Part shown: positions 33,511 through 44,288 of the stretch, piece by piece | Position numbering within the stretch: the first letter of the stretch is position 1 | Layout: every line of letters begins with the position of its first letter | Origin: Irpex lacteus | Lineage: Eukaryota > Basidiomycota > Agaricomycetes > Polyporales > Irpicaceae | Reading direction: 5' to 3' | DNA length: 64,000 nt | Assembly (NCBI GenBank): GCA_001986395.2 | Contig: MQVO02000001.1 | Span: 2,666,001 to 2,730,000 of the forward strand | The notes under the pieces: generated by a model | Database searches by the model: none | The model's input: only the letters and a program-made list of their open reading frames with translations | Told to the model about the DNA's origin: nothing | Translations under genes and position numbers: made by a program

Positions 33511-34379
33511 TCATGCGCAAACATTCCATGTAACCATTTTGAGAGGCCCCACATCGAAAGCCGCATCGTTGAGCCGAATATGAACACAGTCTCGGTCAGC
33601 GAAACTTCTCCATTTGTCCAAATTTGCGAACGCAGCGGAGGCACTTGCGACCCGTCCTGCCGGCAAACCGTTGTCGGTGGCTAGATCGCGTTCGGTCAGG
33701 TCGGCGACAGAGAACGAGGTCGGCTCTGGGTCAGCTGGGTATTCGTCCTCGGTCAGCACTCCGCGGTGCAAGAATGTCAGTTTTGGATAGGCAACGACCA
33801 GAACGTTGTCGGTAATGGCGTTCATGAGATGAGTGGAATAATAGAGCGTTATGGGGAAAAAGGGAGAGGATCGAACACTCTGGATAAGGCGAATGAGGCC
33901 GCCCGAAGCAGTTTCCAACTGCAGTGCGCATTTGAATGCCTTGGACCCCAAGCCCGGAACGTCTGCCAAGACACCCTTGACCGTAGCACCCTCTTTCTTT
34001 AGCAGATAGGAGAGCATGTCGGAAAATGAGTCTCGGCCGGAGAATACGTCCAAATACGTATATTGCTGGCTGTTTGTACTGTCGAGCATAGCGGAAACGA
34101 AATGACCACTGAGAACGGCGTTGAGACGTAGAGGGGAGAGCTGCTGGAGGAACATCAGAGGTTCCGCAAAATAGGGGGTAAGGAGGTTGGTGATGCGTTC
34201 CAGGACTTCAGCTGATACGCGAACGCGTGCCGTAGAAGTAGTGTTTTGAAATCGACACAGTGACTCGATGGTGGAGAAACCCAGCAAGGTGTTCAGGTCA
34301 GCCTCCACAGCCCTATATGAAAAGGGAACAGTTAAGCAGCTATTGCGGCATAAAAACGAAAAGTCAAAACGCACGACAT
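33511..34379 (-). CDS. Nucleotidyltransferase-like protein C
   Basis: Probable two-exon gene: ATG TC at 34375-34379, a GTGCGT intron, then 33511-34312 (AVEADLNTLLGFSTIESLC...). Landmarks shared with A and B: NAVLSGHFVSAMLD, YTYLDVFSG, LIRLIQSVRSSPFFP, YYSTHLMNAITDNVL followed by VVAYPKLTF, and RSFADRDC. It lacks the Cys-rich C-terminal end of A and B and finishes as VTWNVCA. The very short first exon again has its intron in phase 2, as in the other two copies. Lies next to copy B, so the pair probably arose by tandem duplication, followed by heavy divergence. Confidence 0.7.
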
Positions 34380-35413
34380 TGGGCGATAGAGTGAGGGAGT
34401 CCTAAGAGGGATGTAGCAAAGGTTGAGTAACGAGGGCCATGATATAAAGGAAGTGAGGCAAGCGCTAAGTAGTTTATCCGACTCCCGTAGAAAAAAAGCC
34501 CCGTCTTGTGAGCCAACGGATAAAATACGATCCTAAGAGTGGAGGACAAGTGTAGAAATTACGAAGCGTTGAAGTGAATAACATTAGGCATAAATACGGG
34601 AGCAACAACTGGGGGTAACGAAATCATCACCGGCAAAGTTGAAAGGAAGGGAATTGCCTGATTGGGCAATGAAGGATCCAACCACCGTTGAAAACGGTGT
34701 TGCTACGAACCCGAAGGGGAATGATGGAAAAGTGAGTATTATGCTCTAGGAACAGACGTAATAGCTGGTTGAAAATGGTTCACTAGGCGACACGCAGAGT
34801 GGGGGTCAACGATCGAAGGAGCAGTCATGGGGCAAACGTGCCTGTTCCGGAAGCGCCAATGCGGTGTTTCTGTTAACCTCCAACTCGTTGGTGATGGCGT
34901 GTTTGAGGCTTTGCGGTCCACAACACAAAAAGGTTGGGCGAGGCTGAGCACACATTATTTGCGTGTCAACGGAATAGGGCTGGAACGTTAACACTATCCA
35001 GTGAACGAAAGGGCGTAACCGGGCCCTTCAGCGGCCAGCTTAATGCTATTACCGTGCATCTTTACCCAAGTAATCAAACAAAGTAGTTATATGAAGTACT
35101 TAGAAGCTTCGGAAGCAAGGACACCCGTCCGCGAAGCGGTCCAAGCACAGCTAAAACCCACTCGAAGGACCTGTAGCCATGAGGCATGAGCAAAATTGTA
35201 AGGGAAAACCCATACGCAGCGAGGATGAGTGGTCGCAGGGAGAAGCCTGACAAGAGAGGAAAACGGCGTGTTGCGCACCATTCGGGGAGAGTGTACATGA
35301 GTCAGTAACACAGAAGGTCTACAGAAAAATCAGCATCCGCAATCAGGCTAACTCTCAAACGAAGGTTGAGCAGCACTACACACTGATCGCATGATGACAG
35401 CAGATATCTACGA
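34380..35413. other. Non-coding interior next to the right inverted repeat
   Basis: About 1 kb without a supportable gene. It contains the upstream region of copy C and many short open frames without recognisable content. No match to the left side of the element was seen here. Confidence 0.4.
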
Positions 35414-36848
35414 GTGACGGTGACGTAGGCGTCAGCATGAGAAACGGCATACGAGCGAACACAAGCACGCATGGTACAGTCGGCGGAACTGAAGAATTTA
35501 ACCAGAAGTCACAGCAAAAGACGGCGAAAATGGAACTGAGATTAATGGCAAAGACATGTAATTACATGATGTAGGGGTGCTACAGCCGAATAATGAGATG
35601 TGGCGGAAAATCCTCGTTTCGCTCACGGACGGATACGCAGTCGCCGCCCACGCACGCGCGAAACCTCAGCATGACGCGAAGAATCACCATAAGCGTGCAG
35701 GTACGTAGGACAGGAGTACATACTCTCTCCGAGAGACACAGGGCCATTCTAACAGCCCCGTGGTCGGAGAGAGGAAAGCGACAGAAAACGAATCAGCGAG
35801 AGAACTAGTCATGGGTAGTGTTGATCAAGGGTAGGGGTAACCCTCAAGGGTCGGGGGTAGGGGTACAGGAGGGTAAGGGTAGGGGTATGAAAAATTATAC
35901 CCTCGGACCCCTCAAGACCCTTGAGTTCGCAGTCAATGTACGCACATCTACAGTTACTACATATGTGTGCTCATGTGACACTAAGTCCCTTTTAATCATT
36001 CTTCAATACCAAAAGGTGTTTTAATTGCATCATTGTACACTACTATGTAAAGGATGTCCTTCTTCTCTTGAAACCAAAGAATTTGCCTCATATAAGACTC
36101 TGTGCTTATTTCCTTACATACTATTTGTTATTGAAAAATTTAGTCCTTAGTATCAACATATATTGTGAATGACTGTAAGCTTCAAAAACATGTCCTGACC
36201 CTTGTCAGGACACTCTCAAGCAAGATGCATCATAAAGATTTACTTTACCCTCTTCTATAGACCACCTAATATGTTTTCCATCAGACACAATGCATTACAG
36301 CATTTCAATAGGTATGTTCTACACTTATAAACATTTGTAGACTCTGGTTCCAACTTTCCATTCCTTCACCAGCTGAGCAGTGTTGAAAAATGCACAAATT
36401 AATCAAATCTGACATATCCACATAGATTTGTGTCACTGCTGATAATACTATACAACTTATCAATACATTTATAAATACTTACCCTTCTCAATACCCTTGA
36501 TACCCTTTGATACCCTTGTACCCTCACTGACCCCTGAAGTACCCCTACCCTTGGGGAGGGGTAGGGGTAAAGCAAGGGTAAGGGTAGGGGTACAGGAACT
36601 TTGTGAGGGGGTAGACCCCTGATCAACACTAGTCATGGGACAAGAAGGAACGTACCAAGCGCAGGGGTTGTCTACGACGCACAGACATGCAATTAAGAAT
36701 AAAAGAAGTGAGAGATCAGTGCAGGTGGAAGAGGGACAAGAAATGGTCAAGGGCATGTGCAGGCGGGCGCGACTCGGAGGTGTACGCGTCGAAGGTCACG
36801 GTCGCGGAACGTCACCTGTGACGAGCCATTGTGACAAACACGGAAAGA
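35414..36848 (-). repeat. Right copy of the long inverted repeat, interrupted by a MITE
   Basis: Inverse counterpart of 18213-18820. Without the 817-bp insertion and its 8-bp target duplication the copy is about 610 bp, matching the left copy in length. Shared parts include CATGTAATTACATG near 35555-35568, the hairpin region 35724-35771, and the outer limit GTGACAAACACGGAAAGA near 36831-36848. Beyond the outer limit the right flank (36849-36957) has no visible counterpart on the left. Confidence 0.85.
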
Positions 36849-37389
36849 AAGCCGCCACGGCGGGAGGAAGCGCATCAAAAAAGAGCGCGAGAGAACGGAG
36901 AAACCTCGCGTATAGTGAAGTCACGTGATGAGTGAGCCAACACAGGCCGAGTAAAAATACGTAGGACAGGAGTACATACTCTCTCCGAGAGACACAGGGC
37001 CATTCTAACAGCCCCGTGGTCGGAGAGAGGAAAGCGACAGAAAACGAATCAGCGAGAGAACTAGTCATGGGACAAGAAGGAACGTACCAAGCGCAGGGGT
37101 TGTCTACGACGCACAGACATGCAATTAAGAATAAAAGAAGTGAGAGATCAGTGCAGGTGGAAGAGGGACAAGAAATGGTCAAGGGCATGTGCAGGCGGGC
37201 GCGACTCGGAGGTGTACGCGTCGAAGGTCACGGTCGCGGAACGTCACCTGTGACGAGCCATTGTGACAAACACGGAAAGAAAGCCGCCACGGCGGGAGGA
37301 AGCGCATCAAAAAAGAGCGCGAGAGAACGGAGAAACCTCGCGTATAGTGAAGTCACGTGATGAGTGAGCCAACACAGGCCGAGTAAAAA
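35702..37389. repeat. Tandem duplication of about 431 bp at the right end
   Basis: The unit from TACGTAGGACAG to GAGTAAAAA occurs twice: 35702-36957 (1,256 bp, of which 825 bp are the inserted MITE plus its target duplication) and 36958-37389. Apart from the insertion the two units are virtually identical, so the duplication is young. The unit covers the outer part of the inverted repeat plus about 110 bp beyond it. Confidence 0.9.
35816..36632. mobile_element. Non-autonomous hAT-type MITE, 817 bp
   Basis: Perfect 12-bp terminal inverted repeats TAGTGTTGATCA / TGATCAACACTA and an 8-bp target-site duplication GTCATGGG (35808-35815 and 36633-36640). The uninterrupted site ACTAGTCATGGGACAAG is present in the sister unit at about 37060-37076. 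Eight-base duplications and this terminal pattern are those of the hAT superfamily. The subterminal regions are packed with AAGGGTAGGGGTA-like motifs on both sides, possible transposase binding sites. The interior is AT-rich with no coding capacity, so mobility would need a transposase from elsewhere. Confidence 0.92.
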
Positions 37390-37392
37390 GGA

Positions 37393-37410
37393 CCGATTTG
37401 GGGAAATCGG
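37393..37410. other. 18-bp hairpin at the proposed right end
   Basis: CCGATTT GGGG AAATCGG is a perfect 7-bp stem with a four-base loop, immediately outside the tandem duplication. Its right arm plus flanking bases (GGGAAATCGGA, 37401-37411) is the inverse of 15144-15154. It could be a terminal structure of the element; no functional evidence. Confidence 0.55.
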
Positions 37411-37411
37411 A

Positions 37412-37950
37412 ACGGCGAATACCAGTAGGTCATACGGCTATTGACGTAGTAATGAAATCCAGATAATGCCTCTAAATCACCCACCCACCGGGTTTCGCTA
37501 TTACATCGCCTTCAATTTAAACTTCAAGTTGAAAGTCGCTCAGCCGCCATTTCATTCCCTAAAATCATACAGTTGGTATGGCCGGTTGCAGAAGTCCCGT
37601 CTGCGGGTTGCATGAAGGTATGCAATACCTGTATGTGTATAGCTATCGCGTACTGAGTGACACAATTGACTATTGCAAACAGGAGTAGGTTCAGTCACTT
37701 TCCCGCGGGATAGTTGCTACTACATGATGCAATAGTATGCAACCTTATTCACAACCTCTTTCAAACGTATACGGGGTAGCGGCTATATAGCCACAAGCGT
37801 CCTTAATCGTACCATGCGATGGCCGCGCTTGCACCACTGCGTCCGTAGCTGTATTTGAAGGAGGGCAGAGTGGATAAAAGGTGAAGTATCCGAGTCTTCT
37901 CTCACGGAACCAAACAACCATTGTCTTTCACCGTGTAAATCCAACCAAGT
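37412..37950. other. Upstream region of P450 member 2
   Basis: No gene recognised. Contains the presumed promoter of the P450 that starts at 37951; TGGATAAAAGG at about 37870-37880, some 75 bp upstream of the ATG, is a candidate TATA-like element. Confidence 0.4.
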
Positions 37951-40408
37951 ATGTTGCAAGGGTATCTGGACCATATATACTCCTTCATCGCGTTCACACA
38001 GCGAGAGCCGGGACCATTCTCCTTACCTGACACACGCGCTGTCTCACCCCACGTTGCTGAAAACCGATCCACGGTTTCTGCTATAATTCTGATCGCTGTC
38101 TCCACCTATCTCTTATACCTAGCAGTCGATCGGTACAGGAAGCCTCGTGTTCCTGGACCTTCTGGTCTTCCGCTTCTGGGAAATACACTCCAGGTACCCG
38201 ACAACGCTTATTTCCTCCAATATACCGAATGGGCTAAGAAATATGGTACGTGCCTTGCATATATGTGTATACTTATCACTGAATGTATCGTGACAGGGTC
38301 CTTCTACTCACTTAATCTTCTCGGCAACCGACTCTTAGTAGTCAATGATCACAAGAGCGCGATTGATCTGTTAGGTTGGCGTACTCACGCACTTGCACGT
38401 GTACTTTACTCATTCTCCTCTTTGATACCTAGAACGCCGCTCTCACATCTATAGTGGCCGCCCTCGCAATGTGATGGTGAATGAGTTGCTCGCTCAACAG
38501 AAGTACATTGGCTTCGTACAGCACGGTGACTTGTAAGCACAATATTTGCTGACTCGATACTTTGCCCGTCCACTAATTCGCTATTCCGACTATCCGCAGA
38601 TGGCGTAGAATGCGCCGTGCCACTGAACGCGGCTTTAATGCCAAGACTATTCAGAAGTACGAGCCATTTCAGATGAGAAGCGCCGCACAAGTTACGGCAC
38701 TCATGGTGTCAAAGCCATATCAAGTGAAAAAGAATCTCGAAATGTTTGTCTTGAAGCATAATTACTAAATGAATATATCTGACTTTGCTTTAGATTTGCA
38801 ATTACAGCCATGTTCACTTCCGTGTATGGGCGCTTCATCGAAACAGATTCAACACTCATAAGAAGGGCAAAGACACATATCGATCATATCATGGAACACA
38901 CAGCGCCTACTTTCCGCTGGTATGAGATGTTTCCACTCTTGAAACATGTTCCCGCAAGGTTGGCGAGGTGGAAACGGGAGGCTCTAGAGTGGCATGAAAA
39001 GGAAAGCCAGTTTTTCAAAGGGTTGAGTGCTGGTGATTCAGAAGGAGCTGTGAGTATCTCAAGCTGAAGATATGGCAGAACTCAGGTTATCTAACAACAA
39101 TTTAGAATGAGGAACTCGGCCAGCATGGATTCGTTTCTGATTTACAACAAACGGAAGACAAACACAATCTTTCGAACGAACGGACATCATGGCTCGCCGG
39201 AAGCATGCTGTATGTACCTTACCACAACCACTGGCATACTAGTTGACTTACACGCCATGAATTCCTGCTTCTATTCATAGCGGCATCGGAGCAGATACAG
39301 TACGTTTCATGTGCAAGACCGTGGTTCTGTCCCCCTTTGACTACGTTACGTGTAGACTGCTGTGGCGACCGAAAACTTTCTGCTTGCCATGCTTCATTAC
39401 CCGGAAGTCATGCGCAAGGCTCAGTCTGAGCTTGATGCTGTGGTTGGTAGAGATCGGGCTCCAACCTTCGAAGACGTGCCCAAGTTGCCGTACCTTGGTG
39501 CCATGGTGAAAGAAACCCTGCGTTGGAGACCAGTTGCTCCACTTGGTAAACACATTCCAAAATCTATTATAAGGCATATAGCTAAACGAATATGTTTCAG
39601 GAATCGCACATGCTTCAATTGAGGTGAGCTCACTCTCTCATCTAGAAAGAGCTCACATTCACGAAGAACGTATGTCTAGGACGACTACTACGAAGGATAC
39701 TTCATTCCAAAAGGTGAACATACCTTTTATCCTTACTCCAGTAACTATATCTAACTGACATCTCTCAGACACAATAATTGTTCCGAATATCTGGTATAAT
39801 CATCACGGCCAGTCCTCTCACGTAATTTACTGATTTAACATGTTTCCCCGGTTCAGGAGTATGAATAGGTGTGGATGTTGAAGCTATAATTCCTGTCATG
39901 AACAACGTCTAATCTGGAGAACAATTATAGGGATACCGCGCTATACCCTGATTTCGAGAACTATCGTCCAGAGAGATTCCTCGATGAAACCGGTCAACAC
40001 GAGATCGTCCCGGCTCATACTCACAATATGGGCCACGTTACTTACGGCTTTGGGCGAAGGTCCGTTTACGTCTAACAGCTTCTTTAATTCCATATTCACC
40101 AGTCTTATACGTTTCTCCAGGAGTTGTGTTGGAATGCATTTTGCGAACCAGGGCTTGTTCATTGTGATGGCTACGATGTTATGGGCAGTTGACATTCTGC
40201 CGTGTACGGATGAAAGTGGCGAGGTGGTTATCCCTACTGCGAGTGAATGGGACTATGATGGAATAACTGCGTAAGTGTCATAGTATTGACTATTAAATCT
40301 ATGATCTGAGGTCTGTTTACCAGACATCCCGCGCACTTCGACTGTCGCTTTGTTCCCCGCGACCCGTATTCCCTGGCAATCCTAGAGGCAAGGATAGCAA
40401 ACACTTAG
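37951..40408 (+). CDS. Cytochrome P450, member 2 of the tandem family
   Basis: The start ATG at 37951 precedes an anchor (AIILIAVSTYLLYLAV) and the hinge RVPGPSGLPLLGN. Fourteen exons follow the family pattern, including the 12-base micro-exon (SMNR, GAGTATGAATAG). Motifs: WRRMRR, I-helix GIGADT, ETLRWRP, NYRPERF, haem loop YGFGRRSCVG split by an intron. It ends ILEARIANT at the TAG of 40406. The middle is more divergent than in its sisters (FAITAMFTSVYGRF, TAPTFRWYEMFPLL), so the substrate pocket probably differs. The exon starting ERRSHIYSGRPRN uses a GTTGGC donor before it, weaker than usual. It is the first gene right of the inserted element; no truncation is visible. Confidence 0.9.
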
Positions 40409-41559
40409 CATCGCTCGTAAAGGCGAGTATAGGTATGTGCTGTTATTACCTGCTTACGCGCGAAACAGAAGACTTGACAGCCTTGTACGTGCAGTCTAGA
40501 ATATTTGCGAAATTGAGAGTACTGTACGATGCCAATCAGATACAGCAAATTTACTAGTGCTAGTCGCTCGTAACCTATTCATGATTCAACTCATGCAACA
40601 GAGCCTGCTATGGAATATTATGTTCTAGTCAGGATAGTTGCGAAACTTGTGACAACGATCATGAGCGTCGGAGCTCGGCGCTGCCCGGAAGTTGGCGCCC
40701 ACCCCACGGGCACCGCTGGCCTCACCACACCAACCTCACCGCCGACCTCACTCCAGCAGAGTTGATTTTGACCAATGATGATTGAAGACTGTTTTTTTCG
40801 ATCTCTACCGGAATTCTACCTGCTACTATTCTTGCAACTGCGAGCTTCAGATACTTATCGGTTCCACATCAGGCATCAGGGCTGAGACTGCTCCATGCTG
40901 CTACCGTGACATCAATCTGAGTACTTGTCTTGTAAGTCTGGGTTCGCCTATGCCGTCTTCTACCTAGTACTCACTGGCACACTCTCATTCAATCCATTTA
41001 CGTGCAGGTTTACCACGGTGTGTAGGGCAATTTCCCAGGGGACTAATGGCCCCTCGAGCTCAATAGGTTGGAACCACAATATTCAATGCCAGACCGCTTC
41101 ACTTGCGTACGTTCTTACTTTTCAGACACGCATGACGGACGAAAATGGAATGTTATGGCAACTTGAACAGCTCGGATACACTATAGCCACGGTTGCAATG
41201 CATGGCAACTTGGATGGGTATGATGCACTTTAGTATCTGTTACTTAATCTCCGTATCGCTGAACTCGAATTTTCAGCCCCGTTCTTGTGTGATTCACAAC
41301 ACAAGTAGGGTCGATGCCGGCGGAGGTGCGCCGCACAGAAGATCTGAATCCGATTCAATACGAATTAGACGGAAAAATCAGCTCGTTGTGATGCGCGAAG
41401 CACTGCAGTCGTTACTCGCGTAAAATGGTATGTTTTCCACGGCCTCGCGTAAGACAAAGGTTGGGGAGATACTGACTTAAATATATTATCATGTCTTATC
41501 ACGTCTGGTAATAACTTTGGACGATTCTCCCTCCCCTTCTCTCAAGTCCTCAGGTCGCC
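40409..41559. other. Intergenic stretch between P450 members 2 and 3
   Basis: About 1.1 kb. Short open segments bordered by splice-like signals occur between about 40990 and 41420 (for example MLWQLEQLGYTIATVAMHG), but no family is recognised and the frames do not join into a convincing protein. It may be a worn gene relic. Confidence 0.35.
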
Positions 41560-43977
41560 ATGTCGTATGGTCCTCTATCAAACATCGACTCGATTGTCGG
41601 CGAGAACATCTCAGAATGGGCTTCAGTATTGACCTCGGAAATGAAATCGAAACCTGGCGTAGCACTACTAGTCGGTATCGTGAGCTGGGTTGTAGTCTCA
41701 TCCCTTCGTCGGCGACACACGGCTCCAGGTCCCCCTCGTCTCCCGCTGCTGGGCAACGTACTTCAAGTCCCACAGGAGCTACAGTTCATTAAGTTCACCG
41801 AATGGAGCGAGCAATATGGTACGTGTCCTGTGGCAGACCCAAATATAGAGATCCCGCTGAGCTTGTGTAGGCCCAATCTTTTCTCTTGATTTCCCTGGTC
41901 GCCACGTAGTGGTGCTTAATACATTCAAAGCAGCCGCAGATCTGTTTGGTGAGTCTTTATACCACCTCGACGTGTCCAAGGATGATAATCCCTCATCACC
42001 GGTAGATCGGTGTTCAAACATATACAACAGTCGACCTCGCCTGGTTATGGCTGGCGAGATTCTAAGTGGTGGCCTTTTCATGCCACTGGCTGGAGATATC
42101 ACTGTGTGCGTTGTTCTCTGTTGTGGATTGTCTTTCAAGCTCTCAACCATACGTGTCCAGATGGCGTAGATTCCGACGTGCAGCACACGAAGGCTTCAGT
42201 GCCAGAGCTGTGGAGAAGTTTCAGCCAATACAAGTCGAAGCGGCTGCTTTAGCAATGCTTCGAACCATTGCACGACCCGAGCGATGGGAGCATAACCTGG
42301 AGATGTATGTTCCCTGTTAACGTGCAAGGGGTGGTGAATATTGATTTACTTTATACACAGATATGCGGCCTCGTCAATCTACAGTTCCGTTTATGGATGG
42401 CCGGCACTCGACGAGGAAACAACTTACGCCAAGTTGATGCAGGACTTTGTCACACGCATTACTTCCTCCGCGGCGCCAGGAGCATTTCTTGTCGATTTCT
42501 TTCCGATTATGAAGTGTATTCCTGCGTGGATGGCGCGGTGGAAGCGTGAGGGGTTGGCATGGCATGAAGAGCAGTCTAAAGTCTTTGAAGAATTCAATGC
42601 CAGTGCAGAAAGAAAGATAGTCGGTATCTCCCATACCTTTCACATATTCGCGTCTGACTTACCGCGAAATATCAGGCGGCGGGTGACCTACACGCCAGCT
42701 TCGCGGCGGAGCTGGTCGAAACGGAGAAGCGCCATGGATTCTCCAAGAAGGAATCGGCATGGCTTTCCTCTATTATGATGTATGTTATCCCGCATGTTGC
42801 AACTTGTCATGAGTATCCACAGCTGATACTGCTTGTGTAGAGCAGGGGGGACTGACACAGTGAGTTCAGCCTATATTGAAACATCTCTTGCTTCAAAACT
42901 AAAAGTGCATCCGTTTAGAGCGCCACTGTTCTGACGAACTTCGTCCTTGCCATGCTGCATTACCCTGAGGTGATGCGCAAAGCCCAAGCCGAGTTAGATG
43001 CAGTAGTGGGTCGTGAGCGTACTCCTACTTTCGAGGACAGGGAGAACTTGCCCTACATTCGCGCACTGATCAAGGAGACTCTACGCTGGCGTCCGATAGC
43101 ACCTTTAGGTTCGTGTTGTTGTTTCTTGATTGTACACCTCCGTGAACGTGTTCCTTTCAGGTGTCCCACATAGAGCCACTGAAGTGAGTAAAATGGCTAC
43201 CATCGGTTCACTAAAGACTGCAAACTCATTTTCAACCTTGATAAGGATAATTGGTACGAGGGACACTTCATTCCGAAAGGTACGCGTTATTACTTGCAAC
43301 GTACCAGGTGTTGTAATAAAGGATTTGTGCAGGCAGTATTCTCATCGGTAATATCTGGTGAGATCAAATCGTGAACTTTCCGACACGCGCACTAAAACCA
43401 GATACCGTAACCACTAGGGCTATGAATCGGTGTGTTGTTGTTCGTCGCGTTCGTTCCATACCATGGAAGTTAATTTCGTTTGTGTCAGGGACCCGTCTAT
43501 ATACCCCGATTTCGATGTCTATCGCCCCGAGCGATTTCTTGATGCGACGGGAAAGATCGAAATTACGCCCCCAGATACACACCAAATGGGCCATACGAGC
43601 TTCGGCTTTGGAAGACGGTGTGTTGCCAGTTCATCAACAATCCAAAACGTGTAAGATATCTCATATGACTGCAGGATTTGTGTAGGGATGCATTTCGCGG
43701 AGCAAGCACTGTTCATGGGAGTAGTAACTCTACTATGGGCATTCAATATCGCGCCTTCAGTGGACGAGGGAGGAAAGGCGATATTACCTCCAACCAATGA
43801 GTGGATTGACTCAGGCCTTGTGGTGTAAGTGTGTTTTCTCCCCGAACTGAACTGTCTTAGCTCACTGCTGTCACTGCTATTGTGCATGTTAGCCGTGCTC
43901 CACCATTTCCGGCACAGCTATCGCCGCGCTTCCCCAGCGTACAAGCCGTCCTTGAGGCCAAGGTTACCGATGCATAA
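41560..43977 (+). CDS. Cytochrome P450, member 3 of the tandem family
   Basis: Start at ATG 41560, anchor GVALLVGIVSWVVVSS, hinge TAPGPPRLPLLGN. Fourteen-exon family pattern with the AMNR micro-exon (GGCTATGAATCG). Motifs: WRRFRR, I-helix AGGTDT, ETLRWRP, VYRPERF, haem loop FGFGRRICVG split by an intron with Cys as ligand. It ends AVLEAKVTDA at the TAA of 43975. Close to the members at 12356 and 56330 in sequence, with GPIFSLDFPGRHVVVLNTF in exon 2. All splice joins keep frame. Microsomal monooxygenase of unknown substrate. Confidence 0.92.
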
Positions 43978-44288
43978 GCGATGACCGTCCGGATAGCAGG
44001 GATCGGTATCGTCGGCCAATGTTATGAATTGTGTCCGATGGGGGTTTAGGTAATGTCGGTATGAGTGTCATAGCAAGTGTTGCTGAATAAATGACTTGGA
44101 GGTTGCAACGTCATCCGTGAGTCCTAGCATCGTCGTAAGAATGTCATCAGTCGGCTCGCGAAGGCTTAGAGAAATAGTAATTAGTAAAGCTGAGCGTAAA
44201 AATGATCAATCGGTAGTCTGGTATGTGCTAGCATATGCAATATAACTATCGAATATAGCCGAACCTCACTGCGGCCTGCTCCTGCCTC

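Larger units (their letters stand above)
15144..37411 (-). mobile_element. Inferred large Rep/helicase-encoding element inserted in the P450 array
   Basis: A block of about 22 kb lies between two members of one P450 tandem family and contains only genes of transposon or unknown type. Seen directly: a Helitron-type Rep-helicase protein; two inverted repeats of about 600 bp (18213-18820, 35414-36848); and a short 11-bp inverted match at the proposed ends (TCCGATTTCCC at 15144, GGGAAATCGGA at 37401), the right one inside an 18-bp hairpin. In helicase orientation the right end starts with TC and the left end runs into CTGA, resembling Helitron 5'-TC and 3'-CTRR. However, long inverted repeats are not Helitron features and the flanking bases are not the usual A/T. 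No target duplication was found. Boundaries are tentative; that the block is foreign to the array is well supported. Confidence 0.5.

Noticed and set aside
15144..37411. Target-site duplication for the large element
   Set aside because: Flanks CCCTCAG and ACGGCGA differ; no convincing duplication found at the proposed ends or at the outer limits of the long inverted repeats.
40990..41420. Possible multi-exon gene relic
   Set aside because: Splice-like signals and short open pieces are present, but the frames do not join and no family is recognised.
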